Assembly: GCF_900461555.1 (NCBI RefSeq)
Contig: NZ_UGOX01000001.1
Span: 350,001 to 414,000, forward strand
Reading direction: 5' to 3'
Length of the DNA stretch: 64,000 nt
From: Legionella quinlivanii
Lineage (GTDB): Bacteria; Pseudomonadota; Gammaproteobacteria; Legionellales; Legionellaceae
Below, in pieces: positions 45,456 to 56,300 of this stretch. The notes under the pieces were generated by a model. It did not search any database. It saw nothing but the letters and a program-made list of their open reading frames with translations, and was not told the DNA's origin. Made by a program: the position numbers and the translations under genes. Within the stretch, counting starts at the first letter, position 1; each line of letters begins with the position of its first letter.

Positions 45456-45485
45456 TATTCAAAACGTATTTAATAAGGAGCAAAT

Positions 45486-45677
45486 ATGGATGATCAACCA
45501 GAGCGTGTTTTGGCGTACCAGTTGGCTTTAACGATTGATGATGAAGCGTTGATGAAGGTGGCTCGGCGTTGTGATCGGCGTAGTTTTCGTCATTTGTTGG
45601 AAGCTCGGGTCAGGGATAATCAGAAGAAGATGTTGACTATGATTTTTCCTCCCTCCAGTCATTTTTATTTTATATAA
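45486..45677 (+). CDS. Small peptide gene upstream of ATP-grasp ligase (candidate RiPP precursor)
   Basis: A 63-residue product, ATG 45486 preceded by AAGGAG (45475-45480). The N-terminal half is acidic and helical (MDDQPERVLAYQLALTIDDEALMKVA). The middle RSFRHLLEARVRDNQKK loosely resembles the PFFARFLE recognition helix of microviridin leaders. The tail MLTMIFPPSSHFYFI is hydrophobic with two prolines and two serines. It lies 35 bases upstream of an MvdD-like ligase and shares its transcript. A caution: no Asp or Glu follows residue ~43, whereas graspetide cores normally need acidic acceptors. It may be a precursor of another type, or a small regulator of the operon. Confidence 0.6.
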   Translation: MDDQPERVLAYQLALTIDDEALMKVARRCDRRSFRHLLEARVRDNQKKMLTMIFPPSSHFYFI

Positions 45678-45712
45678 GAACATTTGTCACAAATAGCTTT
45701 AAGGAAGAAGTA

Positions 45713-46870
45713 ATGAAGTTTTTAATTCCTACCGATTTGAATGATACCCATACCTTATTCGTGAAGTTTGCTCTTGAGCGTATTAATCATGAGGTGAGAT
45801 TGCTCTATCCTGCAGATTATCCCACTCGCCAGACTAATTCAGTGTATATCAAAAAAGGGGAATATGAGTGGCGTTGTTCGGATTCCTATGAGTCGGTCCT
45901 CAATAATCACTATGATGTGGTATGGTGGCGCGGAATTAGAACATTCATTCCGCGGGAGGCTTTGCATGCGGATGATTATGAATTCACTCTCAAAGAAAAT
46001 GCCTTATTTTATGATTCTTTGTTTGAAAATTTGAATGACGATGCCTGGTGGGTGAATAGTAAAGAAGCCTCTAATCGAGCACGTTCCAAATTATTACAAT
46101 TGAAATTAGCTCAGGAATGCGGGCTGTTGGTACCTTACACCTTATGCTCCAATGATCCTTTGGAGATTCGCCATTTTGTTATTCACAACGAAGATAAGAC
46201 CGGAGTCATTTATAAGCCCTTGACTACCTCTTGCTGGCATGAAGAAAAACAAATCAAAATGACTAATCCATCACAAGTCCGATTTTTGGGATTACCTCAG
46301 AATAAGGTTTTGCAATTGAATCCCGGGATTTATCAGATGGAAGTTAAAAAGGATTATGAAATTGTAGTCAATTGCTACGGCGATTTTATGGTTGCCGCGA
46401 AACTTGTAGATCGCTCTCCTGAAGAGGCGGCGTTAAGCTGGCAGACTATTGCGCAAGGGCGAGTTGACGCTGAGCCTTATGAAGCCCCTGCAGAGTTACA
46501 AAAGAAATTACGTTTGCTGATGTCAAGATTAGGCTTGGTTTATGGCTCTTTCAGCTTTATCCGCGATAATGAAGGACAGTATATTTTTAATGAAGTGCAT
46601 GATGACAGACAAATTCTCTGGCTTGAGGAATGTAATCCGGAGTTCAGAATATTGGATATTTTTGTGCAGTTTTTGCAGGCGAAAACTACAAAATTCAAAT
46701 GGCAGCCGAAAAAATTTCAGCATAGCCTGGAGCGTTATAGAGGGCAAGTTAGCAGCGCATTTACCGAAAACAGAGATTATCGATTGGATTTGAACAATTT
46801 GCCCTTCGAGTCAATGGATTATGTTATGAAAATTACCTATGACAAAGATTGGTGGCGTCCATACGAATAG
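45713..46870 (+). CDS. MvdD-like ATP-grasp peptide ligase
   Basis: A 385-residue ATP-grasp protein. Residues ~1-115 look like the pre-ATP-grasp domain of the MvdD/graspetide ligases (DVVWWRGIRTFIPRE and ENALFYDSLF, then WWVNSKEASNRARSKLLQLKLAQECGLLVPYTL in part). The ATP-grasp core (~116-330) includes GVIYKPLTT, QMEVKKDYEIVVNCYGDFMVAAKLVD and the metal-binding IFNEVHDDRQILWLEE, where N-E-V-H-D-D replaces the usual N-x-N/G-Q pattern. Length is somewhat over MvdD (~325) owing to a C-terminal ~50-residue extension rich in Trp, Tyr and Lys. It would form ester or amide bonds in a peptide substrate. AAGGAAGAAGTA precedes the start. Confidence 0.82.
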   Translation: MKFLIPTDLNDTHTLFVKFALERINHEVRLLYPADYPTRQTNSVYIKKGEYEWRCSDSYESVLNNHYDVVWWRGIRTFIPREALHADDYEFTLKENALFYDSLFENLNDDAWWVNSKEASNRARSKLLQLKLAQECGLLVPYTLCSNDPLEIRHFVIHNEDKTGVIYKPLTTSCWHEEKQIKMTNPSQVRFLGLPQNKVLQLNPGIYQMEVKKDYEIVVNCYGDFMVAAKLVDRSPEEAALSWQTIAQGRVDAEPYEAPAELQKKLRLLMSRLGLVYGSFSFIRDNEGQYIFNEVHDDRQILWLEECNPEFRILDIFVQFLQAKTTKFKWQPKKFQHSLERYRGQVSSAFTENRDYRLDLNNLPFESMDYVMKITYDKDWWRPYE

Positions 46871-47060
46871 CGCTGGAGATTAAAGATTGGAATCAAGTGG
46901 CGCCTGAAATTTGTCAAACCTCTTCGCAGCATGTTTCTGATGAAAGCAATAAAATCGAAAGATCTGCTTGAAATCATGTATGAACGGGAATTTGTTAACT
47001 ATCTGCAAGAATGGTGGCATTTTTCATAGGGTGATAGATTATCGGCTTCTCGTTCATGGA
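46871..47060 (+). pseudogene. Decayed C-terminal fragment of a D-Ala-D-Ala dipeptidase (VanX/DdpX-like)
   Basis: In the frame through 46940 the sequence reads LLEIMYEREFVNYLQEWWHFS, then a TAG codon, then GDRLSA. This matches the VanX/DdpX C-terminus (LL..M...GFVNYp.EWWHFSYGDRYWA), with the tyrosine codon turned into TAG and Tyr-Trp changed after GDR. The preceding segment SDESNKIERS is in a different frame, so at least one frameshift is also present. VanX-type enzymes cleave D-Ala-D-Ala dipeptides. Most of the gene is missing, so it is a relic. Confidence 0.7.
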
Positions 47061-47189
47061 AAGTTGCTTCATTACCTCATTTTTCCAATCTTTGTATACT
47101 GTTCTGATAGCAAGTGATGAGCTACTCCTGTACCCAGGACAATAATTCAAAGGCCGAACAGCTAATAATCGGCCAGAGGTCAACAGGTC

Positions 47190-48197
47190 CTAATTATCCA
47201 AAACAATACGATATCGTGCTTTACCTGAGCGTAGATGATCCAGGGCTTTATTTACGTCTTTCATTGCAAAGTGTTCAGTCATGGGCATGATGTTGTGTCG
47301 TGCGCAGAATTGCAGCATGTCTTCAATGGTAGCGGGGCTGCCGAGAGGTGAGCCTGAGATACTGCGCTGAGCCATAATCAGTTGCATTGATTGTGCAGGA
47401 ATAGGCGCAGAGGTTACACCCACTGTATGAAAGCGTCCATGTGGAGCAAGCGCATTAATGTAGGCTGACCAATCCAGATTAGCATTAGTGGTGTTCATAA
47501 TAAAGTCAAGCTGTCCTGCAAGTGCTTCAATTGCTTTTGGATCTTTTGAATTAACGACATGATGCGCGCCCATTTCTCTGGCTTCTGCTTCTTTGCCAGG
47601 GGAAGAGGAAAAGGCTGTAACTTCACATCCCCATTTGTTAAGAAACTGTAATGCTAAATGACCTAACCCGCCAATACCAATAACGCCTACGCGATGAGTA
47701 GGGGAGACTTCAAATTGCACAATAGGATTGAATACAGTAATTCCACCGCAGAATAATGGACCGGCATTTTTAGCGTCAATCGTATCGGGTAATGCGATTG
47801 CCCATTCTGAGTTACAACGCACTGTATCTGCAAATCCACCGTGTCGCCCGATTATCGTTTGTTCTGCGGTTCCACAAAGATTATGATTACCGCTGAGACA
47901 ACGATGGCAATGCATGCAGCTTCCACTAAACCAACCCAGGCCTACCCGCTGTCCGATTTTCAAATTTTTAACATGCTCTCCGACAGCCTTAACCGTGCCT
48001 ATGACTTCATGACCAGGAACAATCGGATAATTACTGAACCCCCATTCATTATCAATCATAGCCAAATCTGAATGGCAAATGCCGCATGATTCTACTTTAA
48101 TATCAACTTGATCTGCACCAATTTCACCTAAATCATATTCAAAAGGAGAAAGTTGACTGGATTTTTCGCTGGTTGCATAGGCATGGACTTTGGTCAT
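47190..48197 (-). CDS. Zinc-dependent NAD(P)-dependent alcohol dehydrogenase (YahK-like)
   Basis: A 335-residue medium-chain dehydrogenase. The catalytic zinc site is CGICHSDLA plus GHEVIG; the structural zinc site is CMHCHRCLSGNHNLC. The cofactor fold is GIGGLGHLALQFL. It matches the YahK/AdhA cinnamyl-alcohol-dehydrogenase-like group that reduces aldehydes with NADPH. ATG 48197 is preferred (AAAGGGAAT 5-9 bases upstream) to the earlier in-frame codon at 48233. Not in an operon. Confidence 0.93.
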   Translation of the reverse strand: MTKVHAYATSEKSSQLSPFEYDLGEIGADQVDIKVESCGICHSDLAMIDNEWGFSNYPIVPGHEVIGTVKAVGEHVKNLKIGQRVGLGWFSGSCMHCHRCLSGNHNLCGTAEQTIIGRHGGFADTVRCNSEWAIALPDTIDAKNAGPLFCGGITVFNPIVQFEVSPTHRVGVIGIGGLGHLALQFLNKWGCEVTAFSSSPGKEAEAREMGAHHVVNSKDPKAIEALAGQLDFIMNTTNANLDWSAYINALAPHGRFHTVGVTSAPIPAQSMQLIMAQRSISGSPLGSPATIEDMLQFCARHNIMPMTEHFAMKDVNKALDHLRSGKARYRIVLDN

Positions 48198-48501
48198 GAT
48201 AATTCCCTTTGAGGTTGGTATTTTTAAAGCCATAGAATTTATTAGAAATAAGATTGGCAGAGCATTGGCTGCTTGTCAAATTAGGGGAAACGCATTTACA
48301 AGCACATTTTCGCATCGAAAATGCCTAAGTACGCCCTTATACAGCACAGCCTAATGAAAAGGAAATTAATAATATTCCCATTTTTGAAAATAATGTCCGC
48401 CTATCGATTCAAAAGAACAAAGTGAATTGGCTTATTGTCCTTTCCTCATTGCCATTCCAACTATTTCAAAAGATAATGAAATTTTATAGTTAAGGATATC
48501 T
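48198..48501. other. Intergenic region between divergent genes, with a small perfect inverted repeat
   Basis: About 300 bases and no gene seen. CATTTTCG-CAT-CGAAAATG (48305-48323) is a perfect 8-base inverted repeat that could be a regulator site or an RNA hairpin. The right end is AT-rich and carries AAGGATATCT before ATG 48502. Confidence 0.5.
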
Positions 48502-50259
48502 ATGTTTAGTATGTTTCGGAAAGCACCTGCGGCTCCGCAAGCTGCAGTCACGTCTGTTAATGATAAAAATCCCAAAGGAGAAAATGCACTTCATCGCGCA
48601 GCGAGGGTGGGGAATAGTAAACTTATGGATGAGCTGCTAAAGGACGCGGCCTTTATTGATGCTAAGACAGAGCTTGGGGATACTGCATTACTTATTGCAG
48701 CGCGCGGGCATCATTACGAAACTACCAAGATCCTGGTCAATAATAAGGCCTCCGTGACAATAGCGAATAAACGGGGAGAATTGCCGATTCACTTTGCGGC
48801 AACTGCGGCTGATGTGGATTTAAATGTTTTGATCTGGAGCAAAGAAACCTTAAACGCATTAAACATCCAGGGTGAAACTCCCTTGCATTATGCGGTTGCC
48901 GCAGGCAGTCTGGCCAATGTCAAGATGCTTTTGGCAAATAGTGCAAATACTAATCAGGCTACTATAAAAGCCTCTTCTTTTGCAACAAAAGGAGTCCATA
49001 CTTTTCCGGGATTAAGTACTCCTGTGCACTATGCTCTACACCGAGACGATTTAGGTATTTTGCGGGAGTTGATGCGATACGAATATAACAGGAATTTGCA
49101 GAATGAACGGGGAGAAACCGCCGCATTTTTGGCTGTAAGTCACAAAGAGGCTGGCAGCTTGACGGATGAGGAGCTTAGTAGTCTGCTAAAAGGTCTTCAT
49201 CTGGAAAAATTAACGGGGAAAAAGGAGACAGTGCTTCATGCTGCTGCAAACAATACGAAGATCACTGCTTCCCAATTATCGACTATTTTATCCATAGTTA
49301 ACCCTGAGGCTGAGGATAAGAGGCGGGAGATCAATCACACTTTAATGGATGCAAAAAATCATTCAGGAAAAACGGCTTTAATTCAGGCGGTTATCCAGAA
49401 ACAATTGGACAAAGCAGAGCTTTTGTTAAGTCATGGAGCCAATCCGGATATCGCAGACGCATCAGGATTTGCAGCTATCGTCTATGCCGCTCAGAATGGC
49501 GATAATGCAATGCTTGAAAAACTGAAAGCAGGAGGTGCTGATTTTACCGGACATGCAGGTGAGCTTGCTATAAAACAGGCGTTGCTCAATAATCATGTCC
49601 CCACTGCAACCTTGCTTATTAAATCGGGGGCAAAGGCCCAAACCCCTGTTTATCCAAGCGTTAGAATAGAAACGTATTCTAGTATCAGCTCATTCAGTTC
49701 AATTACTGAAACTCAAAAAGTCAATGACGGAAAAGATCGCATGGGCTGTATTAAAGCAGGGGATACTGCATTACATATCACAGCCAGACGAAGCAGCCTG
49801 AATGAGACTGAAAAAGCGGAAAACCTGGCATTGGCAACTGCTTGTCTGGAGCAAAATAAGGGGCTGGTGAATGTGGGTAATGCTAAAGGAAAAACGCCCC
49901 CCTTTTATGCCTTAAAAACTCTTAACGAAGATATTGCACCTCAATTATTCTCTAAAGGAGCGCAATTTACAGAAAGCACCAAAGAGCCATCCAGTAACCC
50001 GCGCGATCCTCGTTATTACTCTTTAGACATGGCGACAGCTGACTCATTATTTACCAGAGAAACCAGAGCCCTCTTTTTTAAGGGAAATTACGTATTAACC
50101 CCAGAGCAGTTATCGATTAAACAAAAAGTGGCCGAAAAATACCATTTGTCTGGAAAAGATGTACCTCCGCCAGCCAAAGGGGCTGAGTTTGCAACTGATG
50201 AGGTGATGATTTATGAGGGTGAAGAGGCAAGTCAGGGACCGAGCGCGCTGCGAAACTAA
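48502..50259 (+). CDS. Ankyrin-repeat protein (candidate effector)
   Basis: A 585-residue protein with about ten ankyrin repeats across residues ~25-480, such as GENALHRAARVGNSKLMDEL, GDTALLIAARGHHYETTKIL, GETPLHYAVAAGSLANVKML, GKTALIQAVIQKQLDKAELL and GDTALHITARRSSL. The final ~35 residues are acidic (FATDEVMIYEGEEASQGPSA), in the style of the E-block found in Dot/Icm signals. No membrane segment. Convergent with the giant SecA-like gene. Translocation is inferred only. Confidence 0.85.
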   Translation: MFSMFRKAPAAPQAAVTSVNDKNPKGENALHRAARVGNSKLMDELLKDAAFIDAKTELGDTALLIAARGHHYETTKILVNNKASVTIANKRGELPIHFAATAADVDLNVLIWSKETLNALNIQGETPLHYAVAAGSLANVKMLLANSANTNQATIKASSFATKGVHTFPGLSTPVHYALHRDDLGILRELMRYEYNRNLQNERGETAAFLAVSHKEAGSLTDEELSSLLKGLHLEKLTGKKETVLHAAANNTKITASQLSTILSIVNPEAEDKRREINHTLMDAKNHSGKTALIQAVIQKQLDKAELLLSHGANPDIADASGFAAIVYAAQNGDNAMLEKLKAGGADFTGHAGELAIKQALLNNHVPTATLLIKSGAKAQTPVYPSVRIETYSSISSFSSITETQKVNDGKDRMGCIKAGDTALHITARRSSLNETEKAENLALATACLEQNKGLVNVGNAKGKTPPFYALKTLNEDIAPQLFSKGAQFTESTKEPSSNPRDPRYYSLDMATADSLFTRETRALFFKGNYVLTPEQLSIKQKVAEKYHLSGKDVPPPAKGAEFATDEVMIYEGEEASQGPSALRN

Positions 50260-50303
50260 GAGACAGATATAACGCCAAGATTTTTCAAGCAACCAGTCAA
50301 GTA

Positions 50304-50334
50304 ATGCCTGCCCTTGTCTCGCAAGGACGGGCAT
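50304..50334. terminator. Hairpin between convergent genes
   Basis: TGCCTGCCCTTG-TCTCG-CAAGGACGGGCA is a near-perfect stem of about 12 pairs between the ankyrin gene and the giant gene. It has no strong T-tract on either side, so its role as a two-way terminator is likely but not certain. Confidence 0.45.
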
Positions 50335-50364
50335 ATAGATAGTTAGTTGTATTTCTGCCTAACC

Positions 50365-53300
50365 TTAACCAGCGTAACCTCTATCCAGTTCCTGAGCCGG
50401 GTGTGGCTGTTCTTTTCTTTGTATGAGATAGGCGCTTAAAGATTCAGCCCGGCTTAATATTTCCTGACCTATAGTTTGCAAATGGCCAGAAAACTTCTCT
50501 TCTTTTACTATTTGAATTAAGCCGGCTAATTCTTCCCCGCCCATATCATTTAAGTTCCCTTCATGGGTTCGGATAAATTGATTAAGTTTGTTCTTAAGGT
50601 TTGATACATTGAGATTTTCCTTTTGATTGGCTGTTTTCCAAAAGGTTCTGTCCATAAAGCTGTTTCTTGAAAAAATATCATCGAGATAATCTTTAGCCAT
50701 CGTCTCAAGTCTAGCTGTTAACTCCATGATGTCTTCTTTGCAACGGGTTTCATAAGCCTGAAAATCCTGTAGCACGGTTGTATCCTGTACCCAGTGTCGT
50801 ACAATCTGATCTTCCATCTGGTTGATGGTACTTAACAAGCGGCTGTGGCCACTTTGATTGAGTTTACGCCCGCTTCGTGCCTGATTTTTCTGGATATCGT
50901 CATCGAGTATGTTATTTCGGGTTTCACGAAGAACATTCAGAAGTTCAATATAGCGATTGGGACTTGCTGCTTCTTTATTATTAAGTCTCACTAGTAAAGA
51001 ATTGATTTGTTGATTACGCGCTTCCGATTTAAACCAGGCCCCTTTGTATTGTTGGCCCAGCCGAGTCAGGTTCTTTTCGAGATCAGTTAACAAAGCCTTA
51101 CTCTCTTTTTCGCCATGAAGAGCATTTAAATCAAGATTGGGTTTGCCGATAATTGCTAATTCATTGGCTATCTGGAATAAGCCTTGCTGTTGAACTATGC
51201 TCAGGTCGCGCACCAGACGCAAGTTGCTCGAGGGCTTCTGCGCTAAAATTCGCCTGCTTTCCTGAGTATAGTGTTTAAGGCCATCTTCCAAAAGCAGTTC
51301 ATTTTTCTTGTCGGACCAATTAATGCGGCGGGTGTCATCCTGTTTAGCATTGACAAAGGCCTGATGATTTAACATATGCAGCCACATCACGCGGTTACGG
51401 GTCTGATTGACAGTTTTGTTATCAAATCGATACCAGCTTTCCTGTCGAATATTTTCTTTCATCAGCTCCACGTCACCGCGGCAATCAGAAGCTTTTTTGT
51501 AAAACCACTCAGCCATATCCTTTACTGCGTCTTGATGCGCATCGGGAGTATCGCTCAGATAGACCGCCAGATTATCGTGCAAATACTGTTCTTGCGGCAG
51601 TTTATTGGTGCTTTGCTGAATAGCATTCAGTTTTCCAATTTCGGCGGAGTTGTTTTGTTGAAAACGATCAATTCCTTCAAAAATGTAAGCCAATTCCTGC
51701 GGGCTGGATTTAGGTTCGCTGCCCACTGCCATAAATAATGCCGTTAAAAGAGGCTCTAATTCCCTGTCTTTAATGTTTCTGTTTTCAGCATAACGCAGCG
51801 ATTGCATCAGACTGGCTGGATTGGCCAGTATATTAACCTGGAAGCCGCTCCATACTTTAAGCAAAATTGCTAAAGAACTGGCAGGTAATAATTTTAAGCT
51901 CTGATCAAAGGCTTTTTTATCGGCAAGGTTGAGAAGAGCGTTTTCTTCAACAATTTTTCTGATGCTGTTTATTGATTGACAGCAAGCCGAGAATTCGTTG
52001 AGATTTTGATTTAATAAACGAGCGACCCTCAAGAGGGCGCTGATATCCGTCTGGGTTACTGAGAGATCTCCCATTGCGGTTTGCCAATCTTCGAGGCTGA
52101 ATAAACAATGGGCTGCATGCGCTTGTAATTCTTTACTCAAAGCAGGCATTTTATAAAATAGGGAGACAAACCATTGAGCGCCTTTTACCAAATCACTATG
52201 TCTTTCATGCCTTGCTCTTTGCAGGAATTGGTCTAATCCCTGCAAGAACTCTTTGAGTTGCTCGCTGGATTCCTGCTGTAATGACCAGTTGGCAGAGCCA
52301 AGGATCAGGCAATAAGTATTGAACAGCTCGGCAGTCATATGTTGTTGATTAGCCAAGAGCAACAGATGTCTTATGCCCGCATCAGTAAATGAATGCTGTG
52401 CAAGGATTTGCTGTAATGTTTCCAGGCTGAAAGGAGGATTATTCGTAAAGCGTATTAACTCTTGACTAGATAATGGCATTTTTTCAAGCATTGACAGATA
52501 CCACTGCGAACCTTCGGCCAAATTGGAATGACCCTGAACTTTCGCGGATTGCAAAAATTGAGTATAGGTTCGCAGATCTTGTCTTAGCTTTTCTTTAGTT
52601 TCTCCTTGTTTAGACCAGCGGATTTCAGCCAAAGATTGACAGCATAGGCTAAAGTCTTCGAGACTCATCAATTGCTCATTTGCTTTGTGAAGTAAAATCT
52701 CGATTCCAGCTTCGTCAAAGGAGTGTTTCTCAAACTGCGCCTGCAAATCCTGCAGTTTAAATGGCGGCCTGAGAACAAAGCGCTCCAACTCTTGCCGGAT
52801 AGAGGGCATTTTTTGCAGGCTGGATAAATACCAGAGCGAGGCATTGCCTAATTCGGTATTGCCTTGCTGCTCTGCGGCCTCCAGGAATTGCTGGTAGCTC
52901 TTAAGCATCGGCCCCGCCTGTTCTCTGGCATTTGCTTCCGATTTCCAGGTGCTCAGCATCTGATTTATCACACTAGCCGATTGTTTCTGTTGTTCTGGAG
53001 AGAAATGGTATTTGCTTACCCACAACTGGTTTAATACCTTCAAGTGAGAAACTTGCAAATTGGCAGTCATTTCGGGTGAGATCACCGCAAGTTGCAATCC
53101 CTGATACCAGCCTTTTCCTTGCTCGGTCAGCAGACTGCCAATCACTGGAAGTGCGGATTCTGTCATGCCTTCGGCAAGAGCAGTCCACATCGCTCGCAGT
53201 TCGGACCGATAATGACCTCCATTAAGATTCCACCAACGCTCGGTTTTCTTCACCAGGCTGTCGAAGGAATCCCAATTAATGCCTTCAGAAAATTGTTGCA

Positions 53301-56300
53301 TGACCTTGGCAAACTGCTGCAGAAATAATTCGCGATCTTCTTCAGGCAGCTGACTCATCAAGTCTTCACAGCGACGGAGCATTCGAATGCGCTGAACATA
53401 GTTATTTTGGGTCGCTTCTTTCAGTTGAGTAAACAATTTTCCTTCATCATTGGGGAAGCTATGGGCCAAGTGCCAGAGGCTTTCATTGTCTTCATAACTC
53501 ATTGCTCTACCGGAAAAGCGGCGTGACATCTCTGCCATCGGAGTATCATGAAGCAGATTATCAATATTTTCCAAATAGTGCTTAGCCCAGCGTAGTTGTT
53601 CATATTCTGAAAACTGCCCCAAATAATTGAGCAGAGGCAGGATCTGGCTTACCCGGTCTTTATCTTCCAGAAGACCCGGGCCTGTCATCCACTGGCTCAG
53701 TATCTGTTGTAGCGAGGGGTGTAATTTTCCACTGGAGCGTATAAATGACTGGCGGATTTCGGATGACACCGCTTTTAAAATATCATCCGCATTGGGAGTA
53801 AGCATGCCGCCAGCTTTGATTTGGCCATGTATAGGTGAGGCCTTGGTTATTTGCTGTACACGGATTTTCAATTGTTCACTGAACTGCTCAATACTCAAGA
53901 ATTCCTGGGCGTCATGAGTGAAACTTTCTAAAATGTCCGCTTGAGTTGCCAGGGTTGCCAGCTGTTCGGGAATGCTGTCCAGAAGCTCATGGCTCTTTGT
54001 GCCAAGAGGCAGGGCCGAGAGGATTGCACCCAGATTAGCCATGTTATAGGTACTCTTGTCAGCGGGCTGGAATTGCTCCAGCTGAATTAGCAAAGTCATT
54101 TCCGCAGCCGGTGTGAAGTTGAAGGGAGTGCTGTTCACTTTGCCCATTAACTCCTCATAATTCGCCTGTAAATCCTTCGCCGCTTCAGCAATTCGCTCTT
54201 CGATAAGGCGAACCTTTTCTAAAGAAGTTAAGTGATTCAAGGCGGAAATACTCAGCCATTTTTTCTCAAGACTATTGAGATGGCGAGTCAGCATGCTGGT
54301 AAATTCGGAGGCTTGTCCCGGATCAAGGAAGGTTGAAATCAGGCGCATTCCCCAAGCGGAAAATTGAGCGATCCCGGTACGAAAACCTTGAGTGGCTGCA
54401 TTTTGCAAGCTAAATACATATTCACGCAAAAGCATAACCTGCTCAAACAGTTTTTCATTTTCAGAATTACCAGGAACTTCCTGTAAACTCGCTTTGATCT
54501 TGTCGTGTTCGAGCCCTGGTGTGGTCTCAATAATTCGCAATAATTGCTCGCGTTCCTGTTGTAACTCGTCTTCGAGATAAAACTGAAACACTTGTCCTTC
54601 TTCGCCGTTTCGAGCGGTACGACCACCGGTTTGTAATAAATCATTGACATCACCGGTATCGAAAATAAATACGGCTTCAACGCCGACGTTATCACCGCGT
54701 CCAAAACCTGATGCTACCAGAGCGATCCCTTTTTGCTTTTTACCCCCCTTCCATTCTTCCATCCTTTGTTTTTTTGCAAGGACTTCGCTGCTGGTTTCTT
54801 TATCTTCATTGGTATAAAAAAGGAGGTTTTCCAATTCTTCCTTGCTTAATCGCTCGCTAAGAATGGTTTGGATTTCAAGAACCTTCTTATCGTTTTTACA
54901 AGCAAAAAGCACTGATTTATTTTCTGCCATGCAAAGCTTAAGCTGTTGCAGCATAGCCTCAATCCGCTGCTCCTGATTTCGATAAAATTTGGCATTATGC
55001 CAGTATCGCAAATCGCTTTGATTGGTTGATACATGCAATACCTGCGTTCCATGTTCCTTATTCAGTGCCTGCGCTTGTGAAGTGGAAATTGTCGCCGTGA
55101 AGCCTTCCCAGCGTTTCCATAAGCGGGGTATCAGTGTAGCGGCAACTTGTGAACTGATGATATGACTTTCTGGAAGCACATGATAGTTTTGAGCCTCATT
55201 CTGTTTTTTGGCTTCCTCGTTGAGGTTCGTTGCTACTAACTGATGAACTCCTGCGCTAAAGGTAGAGCCGGTCGCTTTATGATTGTTAGTTGTAAGAGGA
55301 ACAATTTCTTTTAAGAGATAAGAAGCACCGCCTATCGGCACATTGTCTTCCAGGACTGAATATTTTTCGCCTCGTTGCAGTGACATGGCTTCATGGGCAG
55401 ATTGGATCCAGCTGACCAATTGTAAGCCGTCACGCGCCAGTAAAACCAGGTATTTGGTTTTCTCCTCATCATCCTGCGCTTTTTCAATCAGAAATTCTAA
55501 TAATGCCTCAACACTTTCCCTGGTGATTTCTTCTATCTTAAAGCGGTCTTTATTCGCTTCATAGAAATCATTTAATGCCCGGTAAAACCAAATCATTTGT
55601 TTAGGAGTACGTCCAGTAGGGCGGGCATAGTTAAATGCCATTTTTCGGCCTTGACCAAAATAGGTGTCATCGAATTCATCGCCCAAGCCTTCCGATTTAT
55701 CAGGATCAATGTCAATCGGTTGACCCTGGAAGCTTTGTTCATCAAGGAACAGGGATAGATCTCCCAGTGTGGTATAATGAACCTGGGCCCCGGTATAACT
55801 TTCCCGACTCGATTTGGGAGTAATTGTCGAAGTGCTTATATTTAAGTAGTCATAAAAGGCCTGATAATCTTCCAAATCCCGCTCAGCCAAACTGCGTTTG
55901 GCGGTAAAGACGGTGGCAGTTTGACCTTGAGCCGCTTTTTTGGCGGCGCGCATGGCCACGAAATGGCTTTTTCCTTCACCAGTGCCCAGACGCAGCACCC
56001 GACTGGATGCGGTGACGGCCACATCATTGGCAATCAAGGCGAATTGCTGAGCCATATGCGGATATTTCCGGGTAGTTAAGCCAAGGGCGTGAAATTCCAG
56101 CGCCCAGATTTGCACCTGCCGGCTATCGCTCGCAGGGCTTTTACACAGGCGATGAAATGCTTCAGCTAATTCATCCCGGCCCAGATCTGCAATCGCTTTG
56201 TTGCAACCTTCGACAAAGGCCTCACCGGTTTCCAGCCGCTTCAATTCAGCAAACATCAGGCTGATTCTTGCAATTTCCGTTGCGGTCAAAGGACGATTTA

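Noticed and set aside
46995-47183. 62-codon minus-strand frame next to the dehydrogenase
   Set aside because: The dipeptidase relic on the plus strand explains this stretch better; the minus frame has no recognisable features.
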